Numbered from the stretch's first letter, positions 11,890-22,591 are shown. The stretch is DNA of 64,000 nucleotides from Phytophthora sp. 'mugwort' (GCA_033558025.1 JAUCEF010000018.1:2542001-2606000); one strand, 5' to 3'. Numbers and translations are program-made. Notes: generated from the letters alone by a model not told the origin.

Positions 11890-12341
11890 CCTGCCGACTT
11901 ATGCCTCATCTTGACACCCCACTGAGGCGCTCAACTGCTCCAACTAGGTACGAATAGGTCATTGACCCAAAATTGTTTAATGGCGTTGATTGGCCTCCGG
12001 TAAAGCGGCGTAGGGTCAATTTTCACTTGCTTTTCACTATCCAACCTTAGAACCGTCCGCCTTTTAGGAAGGTTCTAGTATGTGAGTACAACGTCAGCTT
12101 TCTGGACTTGTTTGAACAAATTGACGTTTCATGACATTTTACGGCGATGGAGCCTCAAACACTCAAAGACTAATCGCTCCGAAGCTTTGTCTGAGGGAAC
12201 TGTCCTCACCGGCGCTGACTTGGCTTCAGTATATCGAGTTGAAGGCACATACTGCGCCGCGCTCCACCAATGATGCCAGTCTCTTTCTCTCTCTTTCAAT
12301 AAAAAAAGAAAAAAAAAGGTTTCCCCCTCCGCCAACGACAG
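11890..12341 (+). other. Spacer and probable PABP promoter/5' leader
   Basis: No gene is seen. Just upstream of the putative leader intron lie a CTCTTTCTCTCTCTTTC pyrimidine tract (about 12285-12298) and a run of A-rich sequence (12300-12318), which probably belong to the promoter or 5' untranslated region of the poly(A)-binding protein gene. An A-rich leader is a known site of PABP autoregulation in animals; that this is such a site is inference. Confidence 0.4.
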
Positions 12342-12502
12342 GTAAGATGGCCTTGCCTCCCTTAACGACAGGCAACGAACGGTGGCGTGTATGCCGCCCC
12401 AGCTGGGCGCGTAATGCAAGCCAAGCCGCGTCGTTGCCGCCTGCTGATAACCTGCGCTCGATCGCTGACTCTGTGGTGCTGCCTTCCTCTGTTCTACTTC
12501 AG
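12342..12502 (+). other. Probable 5'-UTR intron of PABP
   Basis: A strong donor (ACAG/GTAAGA) and a pyrimidine-rich acceptor (TTCTACTTCAG) bracket 161 nt, ending two bases before the ATG at 12505. Removing it would leave a short leader, as in many highly expressed genes. Confidence 0.5.
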
Positions 12503-12504
12503 CA

Positions 12505-14430
12505 ATGGCCAACTCCGCGACTTCCCCGACCAACAGCCCGACTCCTGCCGCGGCTAGCGCCGCTCCGGCCACTGCCACGTCGACGGCGTCTACCTCGGCG
12601 GCCTCATCGGCCACGGGTGCCGCGCAGCCGTTCCACACGGCGTCGCTGTACGTGGGGGACATCCACCCGGACGTGACGGAAGCGCTGCTGTTCGAAATCT
12701 TCAACGCTGTTGGCCCCGTGGCCAGCATCCGCGTGTGCCGCGACGCTGTCACCCGCCGTTCGCTGGGCTACGCGTACGTGAACTTCCACAACGTGGCCGA
12801 CGCTGAGCGCGCTCTTGACACGATGAACTTCACGAGCATCAAGGGCGTCCCTTGCCGCATCATGTGGTCGCAGCGTGACCCATCGCTGCGCAAATCGGGC
12901 GTTGGCAACATCTTCGTCAAGAACCTGGACACGTCCATCGACAACAAGGCGCTGTACGACACGTTCTCGCTGTTCGGCAACATCCTCAGCTGCAAGGTCG
13001 CCATTGACCACACGACGGGCAACAGCAAGGGCTACGGCTACGTGCACTATGAGACGGCCGAGGCCGCCAACGAGGCCATTGCCAAGATCAACGGCATGCT
13101 CATTGCTGGCACGGAGGTCTTTGTGGGCCACTTCCAGAAGCGCCAGGACCGTCCGGACGCCGACGACTGGACCAACTGCTATGTCAAGAACATCCCCACC
13201 CAGTGGACGGACGCTGATCTACTCAAGGAGTTCGAGCCCTTTGGAAATGTTCTCAGCGCTGTCGTCATGAAGGACAACGCCAACCCGGACCAGAACCGTG
13301 GCTTTGGCTTTGTTAACTACGAAGACTCAGAGTCCGCCCACAAGTCTGTGGATGCCCTCAACGGCAAGTCTTACCCTGCTGGTGAGGGCATGGAGACCGA
13401 ACTATACGTCGGCAAAGCCCAGAAGCGCTCGGAGCGTGAGCGTGAGCTTCGCAACAAGTTCGAGCAGCTCAAGATGGAGCGCATCAACAAGTACCAGGGC
13501 GTCAACCTGTACGTGAAGAACCTGGACGACCAGCTGACTGATGACGAGCTGCGCGAGGCTTTCGCTGAATGTGGCACTATTACGTCGTCGCGTGTGATGC
13601 GTGACCCTAATGGAAACTCGCGTGGCTTTGGCTTCGTGTGCTTCTCTACCCCCGAGGAGGCCAACAAGGCCGTCGCAGAGATGAACGGCAAGCTGATCTC
13701 TGGCAAGCCCGTGTACGTGGCTCTTGCTCAGCGCAAGGAGGTGCGTCGTGCTCAGCTTGAGGCCCAGCACGCCCAGCAGCGCGCTGGTATGGTTGTGGGC
13801 CGTGGCATGCCCATGGGCCAGCCGCCCATGTACGGTGCTGCCCCGATGTTCTACGGCCAGCCCGGCCAGCTCCCGCCCCAGGCTCGCCAGAGCTTCATGT
13901 ACCCGCAGCAGATGATGCCGCGTGGCGTTCAGCGTGGCCCGATGCCGTACGGCGCCCGTGTGCCTGGCGCTCCGGCTCCGGGTGGCTACCCGATGCCTGG
14001 CTACGGCATGCCCATGCAGCAGCAGCGTGGTCAGCCGCGTCGTGGCCGCCAGGGCCCCGGTCCTCAGGGCCCCCAGGGCGCTCCGGCTAACCGTCGCAAC
14101 TTCAAGTACACGGCTAACGCCCGCAACCACCCGTCTCGCGATGTTCCGCCCCAGGGTGTGATGCCGCCCGCCGCTCCCGTGCAGAACGCTGGCCCGGAAC
14201 CACTGACCTCAGCGGCTCTGGCTGCCGCGTCGCCGGAGATCCAGAAGAACATGATTGGCGAGCGTCTGTACCCGCTGATCCACCGCCAGCAGCCTGAGCT
14301 GGCCGGCAAGATCACGGGTATGCTGCTGGAGATGGACAACGGTGAGCTGCTGCACTTGCTGGAGAGCCCCGAGGCCCTGGAAGCTAAGATCCAGGAGGCT
14401 ATGGCTGTGCTAGAGGCCCACCAGGGCTAA
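12505..14430 (+). CDS. PAB1: Cytoplasmic poly(A)-binding protein
   Basis: Binds mRNA poly(A) tails and links them to translation initiation and deadenylation. A single uninterrupted coding exon of 641 residues has the full family layout: Ala/Thr/Ser-rich N-terminus, four RRM domains at about 47-125, 135-212, 226-305 and 333-410 (RNP cores SLYVGD, NIFVKNLD, NCYVKNIP, NLYVKNLD), a Pro/Gly/Met/Gln-rich linker and a C-terminal MLLE domain near 565-638 (IGERLYPLIHRQQPELAGK, KITGMLLEMDNGELL). Codon use is strongly biased to C- and G-ending codons compared with neighbours, which suggests high expression. Length and domain order match yeast Pab1 and human PABPC1. The frame opens directly after the putative leader intron. 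Confidence 0.97.
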   Translation: MANSATSPTNSPTPAAASAAPATATSTASTSAASSATGAAQPFHTASLYVGDIHPDVTEALLFEIFNAVGPVASIRVCRDAVTRRSLGYAYVNFHNVADAERALDTMNFTSIKGVPCRIMWSQRDPSLRKSGVGNIFVKNLDTSIDNKALYDTFSLFGNILSCKVAIDHTTGNSKGYGYVHYETAEAANEAIAKINGMLIAGTEVFVGHFQKRQDRPDADDWTNCYVKNIPTQWTDADLLKEFEPFGNVLSAVVMKDNANPDQNRGFGFVNYEDSESAHKSVDALNGKSYPAGEGMETELYVGKAQKRSERERELRNKFEQLKMERINKYQGVNLYVKNLDDQLTDDELREAFAECGTITSSRVMRDPNGNSRGFGFVCFSTPEEANKAVAEMNGKLISGKPVYVALAQRKEVRRAQLEAQHAQQRAGMVVGRGMPMGQPPMYGAAPMFYGQPGQLPPQARQSFMYPQQMMPRGVQRGPMPYGARVPGAPAPGGYPMPGYGMPMQQQRGQPRRGRQGPGPQGPQGAPANRRNFKYTANARNHPSRDVPPQGVMPPAAPVQNAGPEPLTSAALAAASPEIQKNMIGERLYPLIHRQQPELAGKITGMLLEMDNGELLHLLESPEALEAKIQEAMAVLEAHQG

Positions 14431-15003
14431 GGTCTTGGCTAATGGCCTACGGCTTTCGCGGGCGTCTTGCAATGTCGTGTGTTTGGCCATACGCGATTCG
14501 GTGAGACGGCAGCGGGCTTCCTTTGCTCACGCGGGGAAGTAGAGAAGGAGAAATTCGGGGAGCTGCGGCTCCTGCTTGTTGTGTCGTTGGCGTGTGGGCG
14601 GCTTTGGTCGTCGTCGCTTTGATGGTTGGGTGGAAGGAGAATACACAAACGAAAATGTGCTCAAGATCACGGGGAAGACACAATTGGTGGGGGTCGTAGC
14701 TAAACGAAAACATGAGAAGAGATGATCACAACGCCTCTGACCCACGGCCAGAAGAGGGAAGCTTCCTTCACTCCGTGTTTTGCGTTGCCTGCTTGCCTGC
14801 TTCTTGCTCCGCCTGCAGCTTGCAGATCATTTTTATTGTTTTTTTGCGAACCGGCTTAGATAGTTTTAGTTTGTATTTGCTTAATCTTTTTTCTTTTTTG
14901 ACGCATGCTTCGGTGTTTCCTGCCGTGCCTGCTCTAGAAGAAGACCCCAGCATTGCATGACATGAAGACTTCAATACGGAGAGTCCCAAAAAAATGGTGG
15001 TCG
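14431..15003. other. Convergent 3' spacer, no gene seen
   Basis: Holds the 3' untranslated regions of PABP and the converging hAT-derived gene. A T-rich block lies at about 14828-14905. No stable hairpin or coding frame was noted. Confidence 0.6.
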
Positions 15004-17544
15004 TCATCGATGCGTAGCTTCCAACGCATCATCATCAGAAAGAGCGTCCAGAGCCTGTAGAGCTGCAAATTGCTGGCACTGCAACGTTGCTTCAAGAGGA
15101 AAGTTGGCAAGTTTACGTTGCGATCCCGTTGCGTTAAACACAAGTGGTACAGTTGAGGTCTTGCTACCGTCGCCGTTTGGTATGGGGAACACAGTAGCTA
15201 GACCTCCACAAAACTCAGCGAGTAAATTCCATCGGCTACGCAGCGATTTCCACGACTGGTGGAAGCTTGCAGCTGCATTCTCAGCATTTACGTCGAGAAG
15301 CTGTCGGACAGCAGCGTCGTTAGCAGCAGCAGTACGTAACTCATGATGTTGAGTCTCAATGGTAGCGAGCTTGACGTCGGAAAAAGTCTGGATCAACCGC
15401 GGACGATAGACACGAATCATTTCCTGAAAGTCGACAGGATGTAAGAGCGCAACTTGGTGAGCTAGTACGGGCGGGAACGAGCTAAGAATTGTGTTGCTAC
15501 TGCAACCGCGTTCTTCCAGTTCTTCTGCGAGATCATGCAGCCCCTGTACAAGGTCCAGCATCCTATCAGCAGCGGCAACGATAATCTTTTGGCGTTCTTG
15601 GGCATTGAGTGCATCAAAAAGCTCGGCTGCCCAGCTGCCCATTCCTCGCACAAACGCGACAATCAAGTGAGGCTTGACAGCAAACATCCCATCATTAGTG
15701 CCAATCAGTTCTCCCAAGCGACTCGGATCACGCAGAGCAGCACGCTGATAGGCAGGGAGAGGTCCTTCCACACCCACGTCACCTGCCAAAGCAAGACGTA
15801 GCATGGATATCCGCTGGGGTTGCTGCGACAATAAGGTGGCATAGCCTCCTTGAAGTCCAGCACGGGTCTTACTGGCCATTAATCCTACCACAAGCGCTAT
15901 CTTCAGAGTAAGCCACCAAGCGGGACATGGCACCACACCGGCATTCTTCCGTGCTAGTAGCCGCTGGATAGGCACCCTTGCATGATCAAACCAGCGTATT
16001 ATCTCGGTTAGTTTCCACCATGTTGTTTCTCCAACATGGGGACAAGTAGTCACTGATGCTGCGCTGAGTTCTTCAGCGTTTCCAGTTGCCATCTGACGCT
16101 GAAGGTATGCCAACAGGCTTGTGAGCTGCGAGTGCCATTCAGCACCGTCAGCGAACAGAACGGAGTCGAAGAAACGCTGCATCAGGACGTCCATAGACGG
16201 TCGTGCACTTGATACGCCGACAAACCCAGGGAGTGCTTGCTGTTCTACTCTTCGTGCCAGGCTGAAAGCAACAGCATCGACCATTGAGTTGGAGCTAGAA
16301 GCGACGGGCTTGAATACTTCAGTGGAGCATCCAATGACCTTGTGCATCCAACGCTTGTGCACAGCCTGAAGAAACGTCGCCATCGTGTCGAACACTATTT
16401 CACCCGTAATACTTGAGTCTCCGCCAGTCTCTACGGGTAGTGAGAGCAAATGGAAGGCCTTAATTTTGCCCGAGCAATAGGCTCGTACACGCACATCAAG
16501 AAACATACACGAACTGCTTTCTCGTGGTCGCTGGCGGTCTGTAGTATGCAGACTCAGTGAGAACGCCCAACTCCGCTGTAGCATCCGAGCAAGCGCCTGC
16601 AAATTGGCGCCAATTGCGACACGTGCCATGCGCGCTACGAACGTCGTGTCATGAATGTCTGCGCTCATCTGTGCCTGACAAATTGCCGCAATCTGGTCAA
16701 AGCTGAGCCCCACAGCCAGCAAGCTCACTACGCGGTGGAACAGCTTCACTGCTCGCACCACTGCGCGAACTTCCGCTGTGCCGTCCGATTTCTGCTGATC
16801 GAGCGCATCCTTTCGATCCAGTGTGCTCTCAAACGCCACGATATCCTTGTCAGCGCCTCTATTAACCGCATCTTCCGGTCGAAACAGTACGTCACCTAGC
16901 GACACATCCACCACGTCTCGGTCCAAAAGGAACGTCATCACCGCCTGTGACCTCATCGTGCGAGTTGTAGGAGCAGAAACTGCAGTAGCAGCTGGAGATT
17001 GAAGAGACGACGAAGCAACGGGAGCAGGAGGTTCTGGAGATGGCACTGGAGACGCTGGAGCCGACAACGGTGCCTCATTATCGGCACTCTCTGGTTCACT
17101 TGACGTGGCTATTGACGACTGCCACGGCGTAGGATTCTGTGCTGTAGACGTCGTCACTGCAGCGTTGTCCAGGGACCTGCGCGTCTTCTCTTGGCCCTTT
17201 GGCAGCGCTGGAACCTCGTCGAAATAGATCTGTCTCTGCTCAGGCGGAAGCTCCTGGTACTGTTTCCATCTGACTGGGTGCTGCATGGTCAGGTGCGACT
17301 TGTAGTTGTCAGTGCGAAAGGTGGGGCCGCCCCAGTACTTGGGTTTCTGTGTCCGCGCGCGCTGGCGTGAGGACGCACGCGGGTCGTCCTCCCGCCCGAA
17401 GGCGGCGCAGAACATACAGAGCACGGATCTGACTTCGCGCGAGTCCGGGGCGCGCTCCACCACGCGCACGCCGTACAGATACTCGTGTGCCTCGAGGAAG
17501 GGCACGACGCGCTTGACCCGCTTCCTGGGCGGCGAGGGAGCCAT
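15004..17544 (-). CDS. hAT-derived zinc-finger protein, probably domesticated
   Basis: An 846-residue single-exon frame. The N-terminus has a BED-like zinc finger: LCMFC, then DNYKSHLTMQHP (C-x2-C and H-x4-H). A Pro/Ser-rich linker follows (~140-190). The long C-terminal part resembles hAT-type transposase cores of oomycete BED-finger families: CMFLDVRVRAYCSGKIKAFH, LLSLPV, then KVIGCSTE, with a C-terminal FPLEATLQCQQF. The acids normally expected after the first strand and in the GVSTDGA-type motif appear changed: SLSLHTTD and GCSTE. I therefore infer loss of catalysis with retained coding capacity. Terminal repeats are not visible. It is divergent with the SRP54-M gene, with 123 bp between start codons. 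Function unknown; a host DNA-binding role is a guess. Confidence 0.72.
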   Translation of the reverse strand: MAPSPPRKRVKRVVPFLEAHEYLYGVRVVERAPDSREVRSVLCMFCAAFGREDDPRASSRQRARTQKPKYWGGPTFRTDNYKSHLTMQHPVRWKQYQELPPEQRQIYFDEVPALPKGQEKTRRSLDNAAVTTSTAQNPTPWQSSIATSSEPESADNEAPLSAPASPVPSPEPPAPVASSSLQSPAATAVSAPTTRTMRSQAVMTFLLDRDVVDVSLGDVLFRPEDAVNRGADKDIVAFESTLDRKDALDQQKSDGTAEVRAVVRAVKLFHRVVSLLAVGLSFDQIAAICQAQMSADIHDTTFVARMARVAIGANLQALARMLQRSWAFSLSLHTTDRQRPRESSSCMFLDVRVRAYCSGKIKAFHLLSLPVETGGDSSITGEIVFDTMATFLQAVHKRWMHKVIGCSTEVFKPVASSSNSMVDAVAFSLARRVEQQALPGFVGVSSARPSMDVLMQRFFDSVLFADGAEWHSQLTSLLAYLQRQMATGNAEELSAASVTTCPHVGETTWWKLTEIIRWFDHARVPIQRLLARKNAGVVPCPAWWLTLKIALVVGLMASKTRAGLQGGYATLLSQQPQRISMLRLALAGDVGVEGPLPAYQRAALRDPSRLGELIGTNDGMFAVKPHLIVAFVRGMGSWAAELFDALNAQERQKIIVAAADRMLDLVQGLHDLAEELEERGCSSNTILSSFPPVLAHQVALLHPVDFQEMIRVYRPRLIQTFSDVKLATIETQHHELRTAAANDAAVRQLLDVNAENAAASFHQSWKSLRSRWNLLAEFCGGLATVFPIPNGDGSKTSTVPLVFNATGSQRKLANFPLEATLQCQQFAALQALDALSDDDALEATHR

Positions 17545-17667
17545 GATGTTGCTTTAGTTGACTTGCGTTTAGTATTATACTTAACCGTTACTTTTATATA
17601 CTTGAAGTAGTAGTGAAGTGAGTATTAAAGTGGCTGACAATTGAGCTCGTGAGGTCCCGAGGTAACA

Positions 17668-18876
17668 ATGGCGAGTGCGATGCGAGCGAATGTGATGCGC
17701 GTGGCGGCGCGCCAGCTCCGGCGCCAGACGCCGCAATCGATGGTTGCATTGCGTGCAGCCTCCTTCCTCCAGTCGACGACGGTGCAGACGCAGCAGCGCT
17801 CCATGAGCGTGTTCTCCAGCATCAAGAAGACGGTATCGGGCAAACTGGAGGAGCGCAACCAGCACAAGCAGGGTACGGTGCAACCTGTGGCTATATACGG
17901 ACTTGAATACAGGGGCTTATGTACTGGAGACAGAAAATCTGACGCTGTTGATACTGCTGCTGTAGAGGAGGCGTATAAGCAGCAGATGATCGAGCTCTCG
18001 CAGCTCGAGAAGTTCGACCTGAACGGCTTCTACGACCACCTGAAGGTGAGGACAATACAGGGAGGAGGAGCGCTACTATTGATAAGGGAGACGGAAACTC
18101 ATCCTTCGCGGACTTGATTTTCGGTGGTGGTGTTTTTTGCATGTGCTAGAAAAACGCTGAGGCGAGCGGTGCGAGCGGGTGGCGATCCATGATCCCTGGC
18201 GTGTCGTCGATGGTAAGGTTGTCGATGCTGCCTGAATGATGAGCCAGAGATTGACACGATGCTGATGATTATTGTAACTATTGTGGCGGGTATGGTGCTG
18301 TATGATAGACTGCAGTCCAGCAGATGAAGGCGTTCATGTCCATCCTGGAGTCAGTGGAGGTACCATACGTTCCATGGGCTTGGATTGATGTGTATCGATA
18401 CATAATTTATGCTAACGTGTTGTGGTCTGTTTCAGCCTGAGTACCGGGAGAACCCCCGTCTCATCAACGGCAAGGTTAAGAGGAAGATCTCCGAGAAGGC
18501 TGGCCACGTACGTCTTGCTCAGTTGCAGTTTCCTGTCGACTTGTAGCATGTAACTGTGCTGGTTGGATACGAATCTTACGCTGGTTTTCTGCTTTGTATG
18601 TAGTCGCCCGAGGAGATTAACAACATGCTGCGCAACTACGAGCAGCTGTCCGCCCTCCACATTTGGCTTGTCAAGCGCGTGGAACGCGGCCTCAGCATCC
18701 CCGAGACTTTGGATGAGACGACGGAGCTGGTGCGTCAGGACCCTACGGGCTTCCCCACTAAGAAGTTCAGGTGCGCTGCCTCGATATTCTTTCTTTTTTT
18801 TTTTTTTTGCTCCTTGATCGGTTGCACTAACGATGTTTACTCCCGCTTCAACAGGATGAAGCAACGCCGCTACTAA
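17668..18876 (+). CDS. SRP54 M-domain-like protein with organelle presequence
   Basis: Seven-exon model: 17668-17872, 17966-18045, 18150-18212, 18321-18359, 18436-18507, 18604-18770 and 18855-18876, all in frame, giving 215 residues. The first ~50 residues are rich in Arg, Ala and Gln with only sparse acids (MRVAARQLRRQTPQSM), like a mitochondrial targeting signal. The rest follows the M domain of the SRP54/Ffh GTPase: FDLNGFYDHLK, a WRSMIPG segment where SRP54 has MLPG, then EPEYRENPRLINGKVKRKIS and SPEEINNMLRNYEQL, the counterpart of the RNA-binding helix-turn-helix. No NG GTPase domain is present. In SRP54 this domain binds signal sequences and SRP RNA, so a role in organellar membrane-protein insertion is conceivable but not shown. 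Confidence 0.78.
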
Positions 18877-19048
18877 TCGTTGCAAAATCAGTAGATGCTC
18901 AATCGTGGTGGACCCATCTCATGCATCACTCAATGAACTTTTCATCCAATCACATCACTCTATTTTGATAGTTACGCACCTAAACTTTTGCGCAACCAAA
19001 ACACCAAACATTTGGCAATTTACCTTAACAAGAGGAAACCAGACAGCT

Positions 19049-21030
19049 ATGCAGAGCTCCCACAACGTCGTGTTCGGAGACCCCCTCAAGCCCGTGAAGC
19101 TCGACGACTTCCGCAATGTCCTCATTCGGTACGACGGCCCCATCCTTTGAGTCATTGATGTGTCAGCACTCACTCACGTTGCGTTCAGCCAAGAGGAGAC
19201 CATCATCTTCGCGTTGATTGAGCGCGCCCAGTTCCCACGTAACCCGGAGGTCTATGTGAGCATGAAGGAGAGGTGCGTTATTGACAACAATCGCAATTGT
19301 TTTCAATTAATATTGGATTTAAAACTAAATATATTGCAATGGTGTTGATGAAGCAGCAAGAGCGCGGCGTTCGGAGGCTTAAAGGGCAAGTACACGACGT
19401 TCGATGGCAGTCTGCTGGACTTTATGCTGCTGGAGACGGAGAAGCTGCACGCACAGACACGTCGTTACACGTCTCCGGATGAGAATGCCTTCTTCCCACA
19501 CCTCCTGCCAGAACCGATTCTACCAATCATCGACTACCCGCGCGTGCTGAACCCGAACCGGATCAACATCAACAATCAAATCATGAGCGTGTACCAGGAG
19601 AAGATTCTGCCAGGTCTGACGACGCTCGCTAGCGACGACACTGCGGTATGGAAGGCTGTTGAATCTGTGGCCTGGATTCTTTACTAACGCGATGATTTTG
19701 GTCTGACAGTACGGATCTACCGCGACGGCAGATATTGCGGTGCTGCAGGCACTGAGCAAACGTATCCACTTCGGCAAGTTTATCGCCGAAGCCAAGTTCC
19801 AGGCAGAGACAGAACGCTACACGAAGCTCATTCTCACGAACGACGCTGACGGAATCATGGAGGCGTTAACCAATCTGGCGGTTGAGAAGGTTTTTTGTTT
19901 TTTTTGTTTTTATCACGAGTTTTTTCCTCTTATAGTAGAAAATGTGGCTAATCCGGTTGGAAATGAACTCATTGTACGGCTTATAGAAAGTACTCGAGCG
20001 TGTCAAGCTGAAAGCCTCGACGTATGGCCAAGACCCGAATGCCCCAGCTTCGTCGGATGACAAGGAGATGAAGGTGAACCCGCAGCTTATCTCGGACCTG
20101 TACCACGACTTCGTCATGCCTCTAACGAAGGAGGTACAGGTGCAGTACTTGCTGCAACGTGTTGCGCACCCGTCGATCGCTGTGGCTGGCGTGGAGGGCT
20201 CGTTCTGCTGGCTTGCAGCACAGGCTCACTTTGGTGGCGAAACTCTCGACAAAGGCCAGTTGCTACAGGCCGAATCCATCAGCAAGGTCTTCTATGATGT
20301 CAACGCGAACCGCACAGCCTACGGTGTTGTTCCTATTGAGGACTCTCGTCTGGGTATGATCAAGGAGACGCAAGCGCAGCTAATGCGTAGCTCACTGAAG
20401 GTGTCCGCCGAGATTGTGCTCACGCGCTCGTTCATCTTTGCGACGAAAGACAAGCAGCGTAGCAAGGATTCGGACGTGACGAAGGTGTTCTGCCCTACTG
20501 ACACGGATGCCCGGTTACTCGCACAGGCGGAACAGTGCTGGCCGAGCGCGCACGTTGTCTCAGTCGCCAATGTATCGGAGGCGGCGAGCCGCGCTTCCAA
20601 CGAAACGTCGACGGTGGCAGTGACTACGGCCGGTGCCGCAGAGTCGCATGGTTTGGAGCAGGTTGACACGACCCACGCACTGACGTCTGAGGTTCTCGCT
20701 TCAGAAAGCAAATCATTCCTTCGCTTCGTAATTGTATCGAAGGGTTATCCTGCAGCCACGGGCAAGGACAAGTCGTGTCTGAGCATGGAGATTAAGCACG
20801 AAGTGGGGTCTCTGCTCAGTGCCCTGGACGTATGGAAGAAACACGGAATCAACCTTACATGTCTCGAGTCTATCTACCGTCAGGAGCAGGGTGGCTACGA
20901 CTTCTTTGTGGAGATCGTGGGTCATTTCGATGAAGAGAACGTGCGGCAGGCGGTTGAGGAGCTGCAGGCGGTTTGCACCGTCAAGCACCTGGGCTCGTTC
21001 CCCATTGCCAAGTGCCCCATTCAGAGCTAA
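19049..21030 (+). CDS. Chorismate mutase / prephenate dehydratase / ACT fusion
   Basis: Five exons, 19049-19128, 19189-19272, 19357-19645, 19710-19889 and 19987-21030, give 558 residues. The N-terminal ~260 residues are a eukaryotic-type chorismate mutase (LDDFRNVLIRQEETIIFALI, then RINPxx-like NPNRININNQIM and TKEVQVQYLLQRVAHPSIA), which makes prephenate from chorismate. The next ~200 residues match prephenate dehydratase, which makes phenylpyruvate (GVEGSFCWLAA, YGVVPIEDSRLGMI), followed by an ACT domain (HGINLTCLES). Together they could make phenylpyruvate in one protein. Odd points: the catalytic TRF motif of the dehydratase reads SFLRF, PIENS reads PIEDS, and the phenylalanine-binding ESRP reads ESIY. 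The bacterial P-protein fuses a much smaller mutase. No plastid or mitochondrial presequence is obvious. Confidence 0.9.
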
Positions 21031-21213
21031 ACGTGACAAAGAGACTACCAGTTAGTTACTCGGGAGATGACAGGGAGCACACGTACATTTCCCTAAAGAC
21101 GAAGGAAAGAAAAATACAATACGCTTGGACGTTGGGCAGCTTCAGGCAAAAATCCGAGCCTTGACTTGTTGAATTTGTTTGCTTCTGCCCTCAATTTTTT
21201 GTGTATTGCTGGT

Positions 21214-22449
21214 TCACCACCGCGATCGGCTGTTCTCGTCGTCCAGATCGACGTATTCAGCATCAATGACCGTCTTCCGTCGGCCTCCAACTGATGTATC
21301 ACGTAGCAAATCAATGATATCCCCGGTTTCGCGATTGCGACCTACAAATAGCAACAAGAATACGAAAGTTAAGACACTATTGGCATAATCACAATACTTG
21401 GACATACACTTGAGCTCCGTGAAATTCAGGCCGCCTCCTTGGCCAACAGAAGCTTTCATAGTCACTCGCGCTGATCCGTACGCTCCATTGACCGGAAACA
21501 CAGCTTCGATGCGTCCCGCACCATTCACAGCTGCGTACATTAAAGACAACAACTCGTCAAGCAACGTCAAGTGGACCTAGAAGACGCAAATGTTCACAAA
21601 CTCGACTCGATCCACTGCTCTGGTGCGCCAACGCTGACATTCTCCCCAATCTGTTCACGCACGCGCTTGTTCGCCAGCAGGTGCTCATTTGTGCGTCGCC
21701 GTATCTCGACCGCTCTCTCCACGGAGCTCCGTACCGCTTTACCCACGAACGAGAATACCGTCTTCACGAACCCTCGCACAACCAGCGGCATGCCCTGCAT
21801 TAGCGAGTCCAGATCATCCTGCACTGCTGACTTGGGGCGTCGTCGATTGCGAGTGAACAAGTTGTTCAGCGCGTCGATGTTGGAGCTCACACTGCTGAAC
21901 GGATCGCTCGATGACCGGAAGTGCGACCGGTACGGACCAAAGAACCGTTGGTACAGCGTGTACATCCCGAAGCCCGCAGCCCCCGCAATGATCAATCCAA
22001 ACGCCACTACCCAACGCAAATTAGTCACCGATATCATCAATAACCAATTGCAATACACACGTACGCGACGTGGAGGCGACGAGCGCGCCCGTGCCCAACA
22101 GCACGAGGCCGCCCGTCTTCAATGTGGACTTCCAGTCGTTCCCGCTCTGCCATGGGTTCCTCCCAGGCGAGTAGAAGTGTCTCAACTGGGTTGTCAGCAT
22201 GGGTGACACGTGTTTGCTGCCGAGCACCCTGCCAACAGGCAGAACCAGCGGACGAGACAGAGGCGACGAAGAAGACGAAGCCAGGGAGGAATAGACACCA
22301 GCACGAGGGCGAGGCGCACGGTTCGCCGCGTTAGAATTGCTCAAAAGGGATGGCAGCACACTAAGCGAGGCGTAAGGAGCTGTATACGCGCGCGCATGAG
22401 CCACCGCCAGTGGAGACGCACAGCGTCGGAGCAGCCAGAAGGAGCTCAT
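21214..22449 (-). CDS. Coa1/Tim21-like mitochondrial membrane protein
   Basis: Four exons on the reverse strand, 22065-22449, 21602-22006, 21408-21530 and 21214-21341, give 346 residues. The N-terminus is rich in Arg, Ser and Ala with few acids, as in a mitochondrial presequence. Two hydrophobic segments occur near 118-128 and 130-147 (GLIIAGAAGFGMYTLYQRFFG). The C-terminal part has VREQIGENVSVG, FPVNGAYGSARVTMKA and NRETGDIIDLL, a pattern like the Coa1/Tim21 fold found in cytochrome oxidase assembly factors and the TIM23 translocase. That match is by pattern only. It diverges from the TMEM184 gene with 142 bp between starts and converges on the CM-PDT gene. Confidence 0.68.
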
Positions 22450-22575
22450 CTTTCAATCTCACAAATGAACGGCGAATTCGCGTTCAGGAATGTTAGTAGA
22501 AGCTGTGTACCACATCATATATAACGAATAAGAGGACTAGGTAATCTATTTTTGGTAGGCCTCTTCAACTCTTTG

Positions 22576-22590
22576 TCATTTCCTCAATTT
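22576..22590 (+). promoter_or_regulatory. Possible oomycete initiator element
   Basis: TCATTTCCTCAATTT lies directly before the ATG at 22592 and is close to the oomycete initiator (TCATT-YYN-CAWTTT) but one base longer. If used, the leader would be extremely short. Confidence 0.3.
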
Positions 22591-22591
22591 G

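Noticed and set aside
13402..14130. 242-codon minus-strand frame in PABP
   Set aside because: Mirror of the strongly codon-biased PABP gene.
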